This document shows, in pieces, positions 46,056 to 58,708 of a DNA stretch of 64,000 nucleotides (position 1 is the first letter of the stretch; the number at the start of each line of letters is the position of its first letter). The DNA comes from Rhynochetos jubatus (taxonomy: Eukaryota; Chordata; Aves; Eurypygiformes; Rhynochetidae). The notes under the pieces were generated by a model that had not been told where the DNA came from, did not search any database, and saw nothing but the letters and a program-made list of their open reading frames with translations. The position numbers and the translations under genes were made by a program. The stretch lies in NCBI GenBank assembly GCA_027574665.1, contig CM050690.1, positions 36,653,857 through 36,717,856 on the forward strand. Reading direction: 5' to 3'.

Positions 46056-48480
46056 TTATTCGTTTTTGACAGATGTTTATCATATTGCAAAAGACAACAG
46101 AAAGGGTCAGAGCCTAAGAAAAAACACCTTTCTCTATGAGGAGCTGTGTGTTACAGTATTCTAAAACTAAAAGGAGTTCCATTCCTCAGTTAAGCTCATG
46201 GGTTCACCCGTAAATTGCATACTGATAGGGTTTTGTGTAAAATCACATCTTAAATCTAAATCTAGCAACTCAAACCCTATGGGAATAAAAAGGACTTGCC
46301 AATTTGAGACTGCAATACTGGTTATGTCTGTTTGTCAGTATAACAGCAAAGGTACACAATTTGGCCACGTGTTACCTTGTACCATGCAAGTGGTCTGAAG
46401 ATCATTATCTGTACTAAGATACATTGTTATAGGTTGTCACCCTTTCTTTTTTTCAAGAGATAAACTCCATCATAGTCTATCACATAGGAAGAGAGATCCC
46501 CTTTGACAATTTTACCTAAATCTAAATCTCACACGTGTTTGGGGAGAGGAGTGAGTGAGAGTCATTGCAGTGCTTCTGTAATTTATTTCTGCTTCTAGCA
46601 TGCTCTTTGTTATTCACATCATAGGCTTTCTTTTCTTATCTTACCATATGTAAACCTCCACTTACCTGAAACAAAATCCTCAAAGAAGCCACACAAATGT
46701 CACATTCTTTACACTCATAAAATGTGACTGGCAAAAATAATGAATTTGTATATTGTCATTCACTGTAAGATTTTACTTTTTCACTATGTTTTCACCAGTT
46801 ACACAGCATATATTCTGAAGATATTTAAAAGATATAAACAAGCACCAATTTTAGACTGCGGAATGTGAGTGCTGCTTCTTTCTCTTTAGGGAGCAGCTCA
46901 TCTTAAATTCTCTCCAACTTTACTGTATTTTATGATGATTTTGATTTGGAGATACCAAATCACCTAAGCTATAATATCCCACAATATTAAAGTATATTTT
47001 GCAAAATACAAAGGAGGCAAAACCCACAGGTTCAAATCCCTTATCTTCCTAACCAATTCAAATCTACATCTCTCAACATGTTGAAAGGGAAGTGGTACTT
47101 TCAGACTCTCCTGGTGACAGGTCCCCATTTGTATCAAATGCAAGGGGCACATGGGGAGTAGAAATTTCTGTGACTCATCCTGTGTCTCCTGTTTTCCCCA
47201 AAAGTTGCTGTTATTTTTTCATTCTTATCTAAATGGCTAACTTCACCTGTTTGCTGTTAATATGGGGACAGCTAAACTACCTTTTTCATTTCAAGTTAAA
47301 AAGAGAAGGTTTGAAAATATAACCTCTGAGAAAAAAAAAAAAAAAAGCAAAGTTAATAACACTGAAAAGTAATTATGAAGCGGTTCATTTAAGAAATCAA
47401 AACAATCAGGACACCTAGACTATGAAGCTAGAAATTGGACATGGATCTTCCCTAATCCCAATTTGTCAGACTGAATCCATTCTTCTCATACATCAATAGT
47501 GAAAAAAAGAAAAAACAACAACAACAACAAAAAAAAACCCAACAAAACAACAAACACCACACCACAGGCTCAGCTAACTTTGTCATCTTCCCAGAGCTCT
47601 TCCTAAGTTTTTCAGCTATTCTCCCTGTGGTTGTTTAGTGTGGTTGAGAAGGCAGCACTTAACTTATAGGACCTGACGCATAAAAGCAACACACCAAGGT
47701 TATAGTGGGGCCACAAAGAGAAACCAAACCACAGATACAGCTTTCTATGTGTCTGTGTACTGTGGTCAGGTACATCTTTGCTGAGGTCTTCACAAGCTGG
47801 CCTGTAATAAGTAAGATATTCAAATTTATTTTTTTAAGTGAAGAAATTACATTAACATTTGTTAACCCAGAGTATTTTGAAATTTCTCTTTCAGAAACCA
47901 TAAGGCTCCTTAGGCTGGGCCAGGGTTAGGTGTATTATTGTAGCTTACCCAAAACATCTTAATTTGTGTATGTGGAAACAGGTAACTTGACCTACAAAAT
48001 CAAAAAAATATGTGAAGTTTCAGAAAGGATATGTTGTGCAGAAGAGAAGAAAGAAAGTTGATGCCAAGAAATTAGAGCTCTTAATGTGTTCAACATGATG
48101 GGGAAGGATGTGGAAAAGAGGCATAAAAGAGAATTCAACCTTTTCTTATATGCTTGAGGTCACTTAAAAAAATCAGAATAAAGCAATCAAGAGGTCACAT
48201 CATGAAGACAGGAGCTCATCAGAAGTTTAAGAATTCTTTAGGCAAATTGTTAGAAATGTCCACTGTATTTTAAACCACTAGATTCACCACTGGTAAGAGT
48301 CTGAAATCTTTAATCCAAACAAATTACAAAGCCATCAAGGGACCTATAATCTCCAGCAGGGCTGAATAAGGCAAAAGTAAGGATCTTTCTACTAAATGTA
48401 CGTAAAAGCGATAGGATTTGCTAGATGCACTGTATCCCTGCTATATACTTTTCTCTCATCAAAATACTTCAACGTGCATC
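46056..48480. other. unique non-coding DNA
   Basis: No gene is recognised. It holds A16 near 47331 and an A/C-rich tract with (CAA)n at about 47504-47565. Confidence 0.5.
47504..47565. repeat. (CAA)n and A-rich tract
   Basis: Poly-A/G, then five CAA units, then AAAACCCAACAAAACAACAAACA-like sequence. Confidence 0.85.
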
Positions 48481-48555
48481 ATGGCTCTTTTCATGCTAAA
48501 ATAATAACAATAAACACAAAGCATGATCAGCCACGGTGGCATTTCACACCACCCA

Positions 48556-48870
48556 TCAGTTACAGAGCCTGAAACAGGAAGCACCATTTTCCAAATTGAA
48601 AATGTTTGAATGGGCTGTCAAAAAGCCTCTCAGTAAACGTGTTCCATCGAACAGAAACAAACTCTGTGCAAACAAATCAAGTGGTGCAGAAATCCTTTGC
48701 ACAAGATGATAGGCGAGGCCTCCATGCTGACACTGTATGCAAGCCAAGTTTTCATGTACTTTGATGGCTGACCTCCAACTCCTGACATATTCATTATATT
48801 CCAGCATGTTGGGCGCAGATTGCATTGAAGTGATGACAGCTACAAGACAGCCAACGAGGAATATGGGCAT
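48556..48870 (-). other. open frame of 104 codons with signal-peptide-like start, function unknown
   Basis: The frame begins MPIFLVGCLVAVITSMQSAP, a hydrophobic stretch that could pass for a secretion signal with cleavage after SMQSA. A hydrophilic part follows with a CIQC pair, and it ends after FRLCN. The ATG has A at -3, and AAATAAAAGG lies about 30 bp upstream. I recognise no family. No neighbouring exon, splice pair or polyadenylation signal can be assigned. In non-coding DNA an open stretch of this size occurs by chance, so I treat it as a low-probability candidate. Confidence 0.15.
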
Positions 48871-51800
48871 TCTGGCAACAGGTGGCCTTTTATTTGTACT
48901 GGGAAAGTTAATCTAGTTTATCATCAAAGTATATTATGTTCAAGAAGTGTCATGTTTTGAGAAGTCTAGTGACAGATCAAACAGAGGAAGCATTCTTCCA
49001 TAGACTGTGACATTTCTTGTAGACCAAACCTTTCAAACTGCTCTATTGTTTATGCTCGATTTAGGTCAGTTAAAAGTTGTTCCATTGTCCCGAGGTTTAC
49101 ATTGCTGGTTCTAAATTACAGTTTGTGTCCTACGTAAAAGGCTGATGCAGGCACGCCATAAAGCATGCAGCCCGAGGATCACCATCAGCCACACGGTGGG
49201 GAATACTTGATTACCTTGCGAAAGGTGATTTTAGAAAGACGGTACTCTTCAAGGAAAAATAACAGATAGAAATACTTCCGGGAATGTACGTGTCTTTAGC
49301 TCTGACAACCACATTAGCCGCAAACCCAGTCCTGAAAAACCTTACCCCCCTGCCCACTTTGCTTATCTATTTCAACAGACTGAGGAAAATGATGTGTAAA
49401 ATTGAAATCATGTCAAAGTCTCATAACTCAAGTGGTTGATGTGAACCCTTGGTTTAATTTCACTTCTGCTTTTGGAGGTAGGTCAGAGAAATGCTGCACC
49501 ACAGTTATAGGAAACCATTGATTTTACAGGTGAGAATATAGCCACAGAGCTGACAACAATTTTTCTGTTGAAACGGCTTTTGGGTAAAGAAGTATTTTTA
49601 ACTAAACAAAGATTTTCTTCAAATAAACCCACTTAACCATGGAAATTACAAAGAAATATGGTCACGTGATATAAACGAGCAGAAAAGACCCCAACCCATA
49701 AATACTTAAACTAGAAATGGAAATCTGGTGCAGTCTCCAAATATTGCCGTTTTAATATCCTAAACCACTTTTCCTTCTCTGCTGACCACTTTCTGGGATA
49801 CAGACTCAACGGAAGACCATGGAAGTAGAACTAAGCACATCAACAGAAATGTGATCTAACCAGGGAAACTGAGCCACCAACAGAACTGGCAGACTAGCAG
49901 GGCTCGAACCACAGCTCCTGTAGGATAACATGGCAACATGTTCAAATCAAAACATCAGGCTTTCAGATGAAATATGGATTTTATGAATTTCTATCAAAAA
50001 TAGCAGCTCAGTGGAAAATGCATACAAGTGGCTTCACTTCATAAAATAAAATTTGCCAGATAAAGGGAAACAAATAATCTTTTTCCAGCATTTGTTGCTA
50101 GAAGTGTTGTTAAGCTTAAACTATTGCTGAGTAAGGATAAAAATGTTGTTTGACAGAAGAGTGGTCTGAAAAATCCAGGCATGTAGGTGAATATTTTTGT
50201 AAATGTGACTGTTTATCAGGAATCTCATAAGAATATTTGGCTTTTGCATTCATTGAACATAAAATTTGAAATATTTGAATGAATACAGATGCATTGATGT
50301 TTTAGCTGGGATGAAGAATGTATTTCCTGAACTCATCCCCACCTCTTGCACTCTGTATTTCACCGTGGAGTTGTCTCTGAGCACATGAACCAGATTAATT
50401 TTAGGTGCAACTTCATGAGAAAATGTGTTCCAGAAAAGCACAGGTCAACTACATCCTTTAGACCTTGCAAAGAGGTCAAAGTTAATCCAAAAACACTCAC
50501 ACCCAATTTCTAGCTTTCCAAGGAAATAATTTACCAGCATATATTTTTTTAACTGAAAGACACTAAGGAGATAATTTCTCAGATAGCAGAGCCTTTAAGA
50601 TAACTCAGCAACCTCCAGACACTGTGGCATAAGTATATAACGTTTCTGATGTGACCAATTAGAAATCTGAATCATCTTCTCATATGGTTCTCATATATAT
50701 ACTTGTTAACCAAGATAAAATATTTTGAGTCTTGAGAAAATATTGGTTTCCGATAAGCAAGGAATCCTCTTTCAAATTAAGATAAACAAAATTGCACATT
50801 ATCTTGAAAGGTAAAGCCAGCTAGGAAAAAAAAAATGTCGGAAATAAATGACACAAGTTTGCAGAATATGACAGGTGAAACAGAGCTCAGGGTATTATCT
50901 AATAAGGAAAAGCAGACAATCAACAGCAAGTATGCTGCTTTTCATAGATGAATACACCCAGATCACCACCTCTCACCGTTACAATGGCCATTGACACCCA
51001 TTAGTTGACAGCTGTGAATACCTTTACTTCTGTAATATGTAAGAGTGGCTCCTGGTTCATCAGCTGCTTGCCCCAACCTGTCTACAGGATTTATAGCTTC
51101 TGATTACGATTGTCTTTACAATGTTGTGCAGTTAATTAAGATATATATACATTCTATCACTTGTGTGACTGAAAGCAGAATCATGCCCACAGGCTCTACT
51201 TTATTTGACATTACAACAAAACATGTTTATATCATTTTTGAGCTGAGGTCCCTGGTTTTGCCTCACGTTCTCTACCTATTTCTCTTGTTGGCCTAACTCC
51301 TTACAACTAATTTTACAAATGGCTTTTAATTAAAAAAGATATTAAGCAGTTCCTTGTTCTGCTCTCTTATCTTTCCCCTGTGATCCTAGCTGTAAAAGAC
51401 AGAATGTTTTGGAATTTTAATATTTTATTGCAAAGTTCTTCCCAATTTTGTCCTTATTCCTGGTAGCCAGTTTTTTGAGTAGATGGAAGCTGGAAATAAT
51501 ATGTAATTGGGTTCACCAGGTGATTTTGCAAGTCTCCTGCATCAAACACATGGGAGAATTATGACGTAGAGTGTTGACTGAGCTAGAAGTTAAATAATAA
51601 CCATTTGAAATAATTTTTTGCCAGACATTTAGAGAGGGATTTCATCTTCTCTGTTCTTACGGTGTTGCAGATAGCCTGTGAAAGCAGTTCTATGGAAAAC
51701 AGCCTTTGTAATGGCTTTCTGCCTCCTGAAAAGTGGGCCCAGATATGAAGTTTAATATCTCAAGCCCAGGGTGCCTGCTCTGCTTAAAGAAAAAGGGAGA

Positions 51801-54800
51801 TTTAAGCTTAATTTGATGTATGTGCCTCCATCAGATGAAAGGGGTGTTTGAGTCTAGACCCATAATATTTTAAGAAGAAACTTAAAAGTTAAATTTGCCT
51901 CCTTCTTTATAGCCATTATTCCTCTGAACTCTTGGATGCTTTGTGCAAGGTGACAGAAGATTAAAACAAGAAGTTCTGTAGTCTTACAAAACCTAGGAGC
52001 AGTGCATGACTTTCAGTTTTGCATACAAGCATATTAGATTTCTGTTCATACCTAGATTCTACACAGTACTTTTCCAGCATGTTCCACAAGCAGAAGCAAG
52101 ACTGAGAATAGTTAATTTTGTTATACACGTCACATAATTTTATGACTTCCAATACTTTTATACATGGACTAAATGAATGCAGTTCTGATTCACAAAGAAG
52201 GCTTGTTGACACTATTGTAATAAAACCAATAAGCAAGAATATTAAAAGACAGAGGTAAATAAACTGTAGATGGGCAAAATGACCATGACAATTTCTCAAG
52301 AGAAAAGTACTGCTAGAGCAAATATGGTTGCTGTTTCTGTCACATTTGAGTGAAAACTTTTGATTCTCACCCCAATTTATAGTTGTCTTAACTTAATTCA
52401 TCATTAAAATCTTTTTTCCGAAATTCTAATTTCTAAGAACAATGATTAAACTTGAAATAGGTCAGAGCTGCTCACTCAGAATACTTGAAGACTGAGAAAC
52501 TCTTGTTAACAGCAGAGATATGTCATGGCTTTCAATGATGGGGAGTAGCACTTAGCCACAGGTTTCTAGTAAAAACTCTCAGGATTGGGAATATGTTTCT
52601 CAGTGCTCCTTTTCTTTCAAGGAACACTTCTTGGATTTGCTTGAAAATCACTTTTGCAACAAAGTCTTCAACTAGCAAATTCCTCTCAGAGCAAATCTGT
52701 AAAGGCAAACACTAAGGTTGTCTCTAGACTGACTCAAAGCTATTGCTTTTCTATAACTAGATAACAAAAACCCAGTGTCATCTCACTCAAAAATCCTAAC
52801 AGTAGACAAAGCACGTTCATTGTTTCCTATGAAGTACCTCGGCAAGGTCAGGTCTGTACCCTACTCTACCCTACCCTGCAGTTGACCTCAACTGATTGAC
52901 CTTGTGGTAAATCTGCAAGTGCTCTATTTATACTACATTTTTGGCACCAATCTGTTAAAACATAGCAGTTATCTGCATGTAAGGCAACCTCTGTAAGAAC
53001 TTATACAGCACATCCACCTAGGGATGCTAAGTCTGCAGACTGCCCCAAGAGCAAAAACTGTGTTAGACAGTCACTCTTGTCTGTCCCATTTTGCTGGTAT
53101 CAACAGGGTATCCCAGGTATCACAGAGGGTATCAACAGAAACACAACTATTGTTGCAAGACTGTATACTGGCACAAGTAAAAGCAAACTCCTCTGACTAC
53201 ACTGTGGGCCAAGAATCCAAAGTGGCTTGCCTTTCCCAGTCACCCACAGAAGCAGAAACAATGTGAATTATGGAGAAAATATTTCTTTTCCCTGTGGAAA
53301 TTTGTGCCGTGTTTGGCTGATAGAGGCAGTGATTTACATCCTCACACTAAAGCCATGGTAGATACTTATTCTCTAGATCAGTGTTTCAGATGTTTACACA
53401 TCTTAAACAGACAACCTGAAAGCTTACATTGCAAGCCTTCTGCCCATGCTGTCACATATCAAGGAGCTAATACACTGAAGACATTAAACAAAACTTGTAT
53501 CATGTAAGTAAAACGCATTGTAAGATATTGTTTTTTATAGAATCACAGATCAGAAAAAGAGGAGCAATAAGTTTTTCACCCTAAAGTGTACATACATCTT
53601 GTTTATAAAATGCAATGCAGGTATCAAAATGCATGCTGATGTGTCAAACGGCTGTAGTAATTTCATGGTGTGAGCTTCTGATGAGCTTCTGTGACACTGT
53701 CACTAATTTTTCTTATTAAGAAAAATTATTTCTACATTCCACCATGCCAATTTCTAGAGGTATGCACTAAGGAACTAGTGTACAGTAACTCAAATTAGAT
53801 ACAGCATATCCCTGCTTAATTTACTTCATGCTGTTAATTACCCATCTAGAGATATTTTAATGATGCCACATTTAATAATGCAGATCTGTCTACGTATAAG
53901 CACACATTTTAAACTGAGTGAAACTTACTTTGTTTTGGTACGTGACTGGCAAGAGTAACCTGGGAATTTCATGTAAGAGGATGTTGAATAAGCTGATTTT
54001 ACTAGTCCTCCTGCCAATAACAGATTGGTAGTGTAGAAGGCTTCCCTAGGAGGCACTTTTTCCTGCCGAGACCCTTCTGTGGAGAGCAGAGTCACTTAAT
54101 TCCTAGGTCCTTTTCATTTCACTGTTCGGAACAAAGGGTCCAGTCACATGTAGTCATAGACTTAACATGTACTCTGCAAGGAGCTATACTGCAGAGGCAG
54201 TTCCTACTTTTTTCTCACAGCCCACCCTCATCTGTATTTCACCATCCTTTGGTGGAAAATAGCATTGATGGATCAGAATAAAAGATACCGCTTGGCAAAG
54301 GAGCACTGGCAAGCTACAAGGGGTCTGGCTGGGGTGAGAATCCCCTGTCTAAAGATCAGAGCTGAAAGAGGGTAGATGTAAATATTTTCAAACAGTGTTT
54401 CAATATGATGACACAATTCTAAGTGGAGTCTTTCGAGTTAAATACATATTCTGGTACTTGCTGAATTAGAGCCAAAGATTTTGTCTGTCTATAAGCTGTT
54501 TCACAAGTTCACATTGGTGACGATTTCATTCATCTTTCAGATAATTTACTTACACCTGGTGTTCTACTGCCAGTACTGTGGTTGTAATAAGGATTCCTGT
54601 TTCAGCCTATGCTCTCCATGCCCAAGAACTGCAACCCGAAACATATTTCTTCAGCCAGCAGATCATGTCCAACATGGTCTGTTGTGCTCCATATGTGTCC
54701 TGTAGACCACAGACACTTGGTTAAGCAATAATTCCTGCCACTTTCTGTCACATTGCAGGATTTCAACCTATAGCAATATTATTAAGAGATAAAAATAATA

Positions 54801-56937
54801 CATTTATAAACACAGATGAACCACATCGAAATGAAGAAGATACTCATTCATCTGTGCTTTTAGGGGCTTAACCTGATGAGGGCAGATAACGCTGACTTTC
54901 TTTCCAGCATGTTTCATCAGTCATAAGGATGAAGGTGAGGAGTGTGCAGAGAGCAGTATTTTTACTACTGCATGAGGAAATGTGATCAACTTTTTATTTA
55001 CATGCAAATAAGCGAACCGTAGGAAGACCTGCAATTGACTTCAAAAATTTTACAAATAATTAATAGTGTTAATCTATCTGGTTTCACTCTCATCATGCCC
55101 TCTCATCATGTCTGGTATGTTGGAGTTCTATTTAATGTTCTGAAAACAGCAAAGTGTTTAAGCAGGAAAAAGAAGAAGGGTTAGGAGTTTAAAATGAAAT
55201 GATGCCAGAATATAAGAGGGTTGTGCAAAATACCAAGAAATCACTGTCATTCCTTTACCCAGACTATTGACACTGCAAGCATCTTGCAGTACAAAACGTA
55301 CACTTTTAGAAAGTGATGGGAATTTATTGGAACTTACTTCCAAACTCTTATTAATCCTAATAAACTAACCACAGAAACTCACTGTCAAAAAGAATGAAAC
55401 TGTTCATATTATAGTCTCCCACAATAATCGAAAAATAAGATTGCAGTCTAATAAGTCATACCACCGATTAGATTTATCAATTTCTTTACCTATGTGTTAG
55501 GTGCTGCTCTTTCATTATTAAGTAATATTCAACAACTTTGATTTTATATTTCTAAGGTAGCAATTTGGCTTACATCAGTTTTGAGACATTTAATTTTTCC
55601 TTTTACATTAATTGGAACATATCTCTTTTAGTTCCTCTATAATGACTTTTTTTTTGGCCTCCTGAGGACAAGAAATAGAATTTTTATTCATATACTTCCT
55701 CTTTTGAAAGAATATGCCTGTCTTCATGTTTCTTATCTGTGAACACTCTAACCTGTTCCTAATAAAATAGGCTCATTTTCACACGTAACAATAGTCCATT
55801 GTGTTATTCTTGACCTTGCCTACTGAAGTGTCCCCTAAAAGCACAAATGAAATTTAACTAGTCAATGGACAAGGTGCTGTTTTGTCCTCCATAGTCTTTT
55901 TTTAAGGCTTTAATCCAGTACTTATTTCAGAACCCCTTTGATGGGTAGGTTCACAGATTCTACTAGTTTTGTTGTTCATTTGTATTTGAGAAATAAAGAG
56001 AAGTTTTCTTATGGAGTGTACCACTCATAGCCAAGTGGTCCTCTAACTCACTGGAGGTCAATAGGAACCCACTGTGTCTTACCAATACTTTTGGGGGGAA
56101 AAGAAGAAAAGCAAACCCAGAAAAAGAAAAAAAAAAAAAAAAAATAAAAATAAAAAAAAACCCACCACCCAAACCACTATGTAGGAAATTATGTGACAAT
56201 TTCCATGCCAGGAAAAAGTTAAACCAATGGTCTGCATACTTTACAATTAGGCTCCTTCATAGTAATGAACCATAGAAAAATATATACATAGTTACCTTCT
56301 TCTCCAGAAGTGTTTGAAAATACCACAAATGGTGCAAAGTTCCCTTCTAGCACCTATTTCATTTAACAAAATAAAAAGTATCAAATTCTATTACTAGTTT
56401 TTGCAGTAGCTTGGTATTACAATTTCTTTCATAGGTACAAAGATGAGACTGGGGGATATTACACAACTGTAAAGATAGGGAACAGATCCTTATTTTCTTG
56501 TCAAGAAAAAGCTTGACATATAACCTCACTCTTAAATTCATGAGTTTACATCATAAAATCGAAACCATTTCTGTACTCCAGTTGGGAAGGCTGCTCCAAA
56601 ATCTCATTTCTCTGGTGAACAACTCAAATGAAGTAACCAGGAAGGGAAGTTCAGTTGATCTATTTCCTCAGCAGTACCTTATACACTAAGGGAAACACTG
56701 GTTAAGCTGAACTTAGGCAAAATTTCCATTCAATTCAATATGGGCACATTTTCACATAAAAGGACCACTTAACAAAACTCCTAGTTCTTGCAATTGTTTA
56801 TTTTATATCCAGACTACGCTTAACTAATAGGAATAGACTTTCGCCATCTTTCTCAAACTGTCACATTTTTAAACATTTATACATCAGCATCCAAAGGACT
56901 TGACTAGATTGAAATATGAATGTCCTAGTTCAAATAT
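48871..56937. other. unique AT-rich non-coding DNA
   Basis: About 8 kb with no recognisable gene or mobile element. The region 49120-49330 has more CpGs than its surroundings (GGCACGCC, CCACACGGTGG, GAAAGACGGTAC). An A-rich tract lies at 56101-56165. The open frames at 51961-52299 and 53024-53266 show no recognisable domain. Confidence 0.5.
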
Positions 56938-58116
56938 ATCGTAGAATGGTTTGGGTTGGAAGGGACCATCTAGTTCTGACCCCCCTGCCACAGGCAGGGA
57001 CACCTTCCACCAGACCAAGTTGCTCAAAGCCTCATCCAGCCTGGCCTTGAAGACAGCCAGGGATGGGGCATCCACAACTTCTCTGGGCAACTTGTTCCAG
57101 TACCTCACCATCCTCACACTAAGGAATTTCTTGCTTATATCTAATCTAAATCTACCTGCTTTCAGTTTAAAGCCATTACCCCTTGTCCTATCACTGCATG
57201 CCCTTCCAAAATGTCCTTCTCCTTCCATCTTTCTTGTGGGCCCCTTCAGGTACTGGAAGGCTGCTATAGGGCCTCCCTGGAGCCTTCTCTTCTCCAGGCT
57301 GAACATGCCCAACTTTCTCAGCCTGTCTTCATGGGTGCTCCAGCTCTCTGGTCATCTTTGTGGCCCTGCTCTGGACTCACCCCAACAGGTCCATGCCCTT
57401 CTTATGTTGGGGACCCCAGAGGTGAACACAGTACTGCAGATAGTGTCTCATCAGAGCAGAGTAGAGGGGAGAATCACCTCCCCCAACCTGTTGGTCACAC
57501 TTCTCTTGGTGCAGACCAGGATCCAGGCTGTAAGCACACATCTCTGGGTCATGTTCACCTTCTCTTCAAACGACATTCCTGAGTCTTTCTCCCAGGCCTG
57601 CTCAGTCCATTTTCCACCCAGCCTGTACTTGTGTTTGGATTGCCCCGACTCAGGTGCAGGACGTTGTACTTCGCCTTGTTGAATTCCATGTGGATGGCAG
57701 TGGCCCACGTCTCCAGTCTGTAAAGGTCCCCCTGGAGGGCATCCCTTCCCTTCAGCATGTCAATGGCATCATACAGCTTGGTGTCACCAGCAAACTTCCT
57801 GAGGGTGCGCTCGATCCCACTGTCCATGTCACTGACAAACCCACACTGACCCCTGAAGAACTCCACTCATCACTGGTCTCCACACAGACATTGAGCCGTT
57901 GACCACCACTCTCTGAGTGCAATTAACCAGTCAGTTCCTTATCCACCTAGCAGTCCATCTGCCAAATCCATGTCTCCAATTTAGAGTCAAGGATGTCAAG
58001 CAGGATGATGTCAAAAGCTTTCACATGTCCAGGTAGATGACATCGGTTACCTGTCCTTCATCTACCAAGGACAGGACCCCATTGTAAATGGCCACCAAAT
58101 CGGGCAGGCATAATCA
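56938..58116 (-). mobile_element. CR1 LINE, antisense, 3' UTR plus RT part
   Basis: The left edge TCGTAGAATGGTTTGGGTTGG is a CR1 3' terminus on the minus strand. The 3' UTR includes CAACTTCTCTGGGCAACTTG. The ORF2 remnant further right encodes MDSGIERTLRKFAGDTKL (motif C altered to FAGD) and, further 5', VTDVIYLD (motif A), broken by stops and small deletions. It is truncated near 58116, where it meets an oppositely oriented CR1. Confidence 0.9.
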
Positions 58117-58708
58117 GGCAAAGGGAACAAAGGAGGACCTGGGGAACTACAGGCCAGTCAGTCTCACCTCAGTGCCTGGCAAGGTCATGGAGCAGGTTCT
58201 CCTGGAAATTATGGTAAAGCACATGGAACCTAAGGAGGTGGTTACTGACAGCCAACATGGTGTCACTAAGGGCAAATCATGCCTGACAAATTTGGTGACC
58301 TTCTGCGATGGGATAACAGCACTGGTGTAATCTTCACTTATCCTGAAAAGCAGCTGATGTCATGTACCTGAATTTCTGCAAAGCACTTGACACTGTCCTG
58401 CATAACATCCTTGGCTCTAAATTAGAGAGACATGGATTTGATGGAGGTACCACTTGATGGATACGAAATTGGCTGGATGGTTGCATCAGAGAGTTGCAAA
58501 GGCTTGATATCTGAGGAGACCAGTGACGAGCGGCGTTCCTCAGGGGTCAGTGTTGGGACCAGTGCTGTTTAACATCTTTGTCAGCGACGTGGATGGTGGG
58601 ATCGAGTGCAGCCTCAGTAAGTTTGGTGACGACACCAAGCTGTGTGGTACAGTCGACATGCTGGAGGGAAGGGATGCCATCCAGAGGGACCTTGATGCAC
58701 TGTCTGCA
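58117..58708 (+). mobile_element. CR1 LINE RT fragment, sense, head-to-head with neighbour
   Basis: The landmarks in order are [34 protein letters not shown], a damaged motif A (DVMYLNFCKALD), [20 protein letters not shown] (motif B and loop), FGDDTKL (motif C, FGDD rather than FADD) and DAIQRDLD. Frames shift between the 58088-58330 and 58523-58735 stretches. It lacks the ORF2 end and 3' UTR, so unusually for CR1 it is truncated at both ends. Confidence 0.9.

Noticed and set aside
49905-49925. GGTTCGAGCCC on the minus strand, resembling a tRNA B box
   Set aside because: The flanking bases do not pair as a T-stem, and no A box or acceptor stem is visible at the right distance. It is not a tRNA gene.
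56951-57682. 243-codon plus-strand frame
   Set aside because: It is antisense to CR1 3' UTR and ORF2 end. Similar antisense frames occur in the CR1 at 35 kb, and they come from CR1 base composition.
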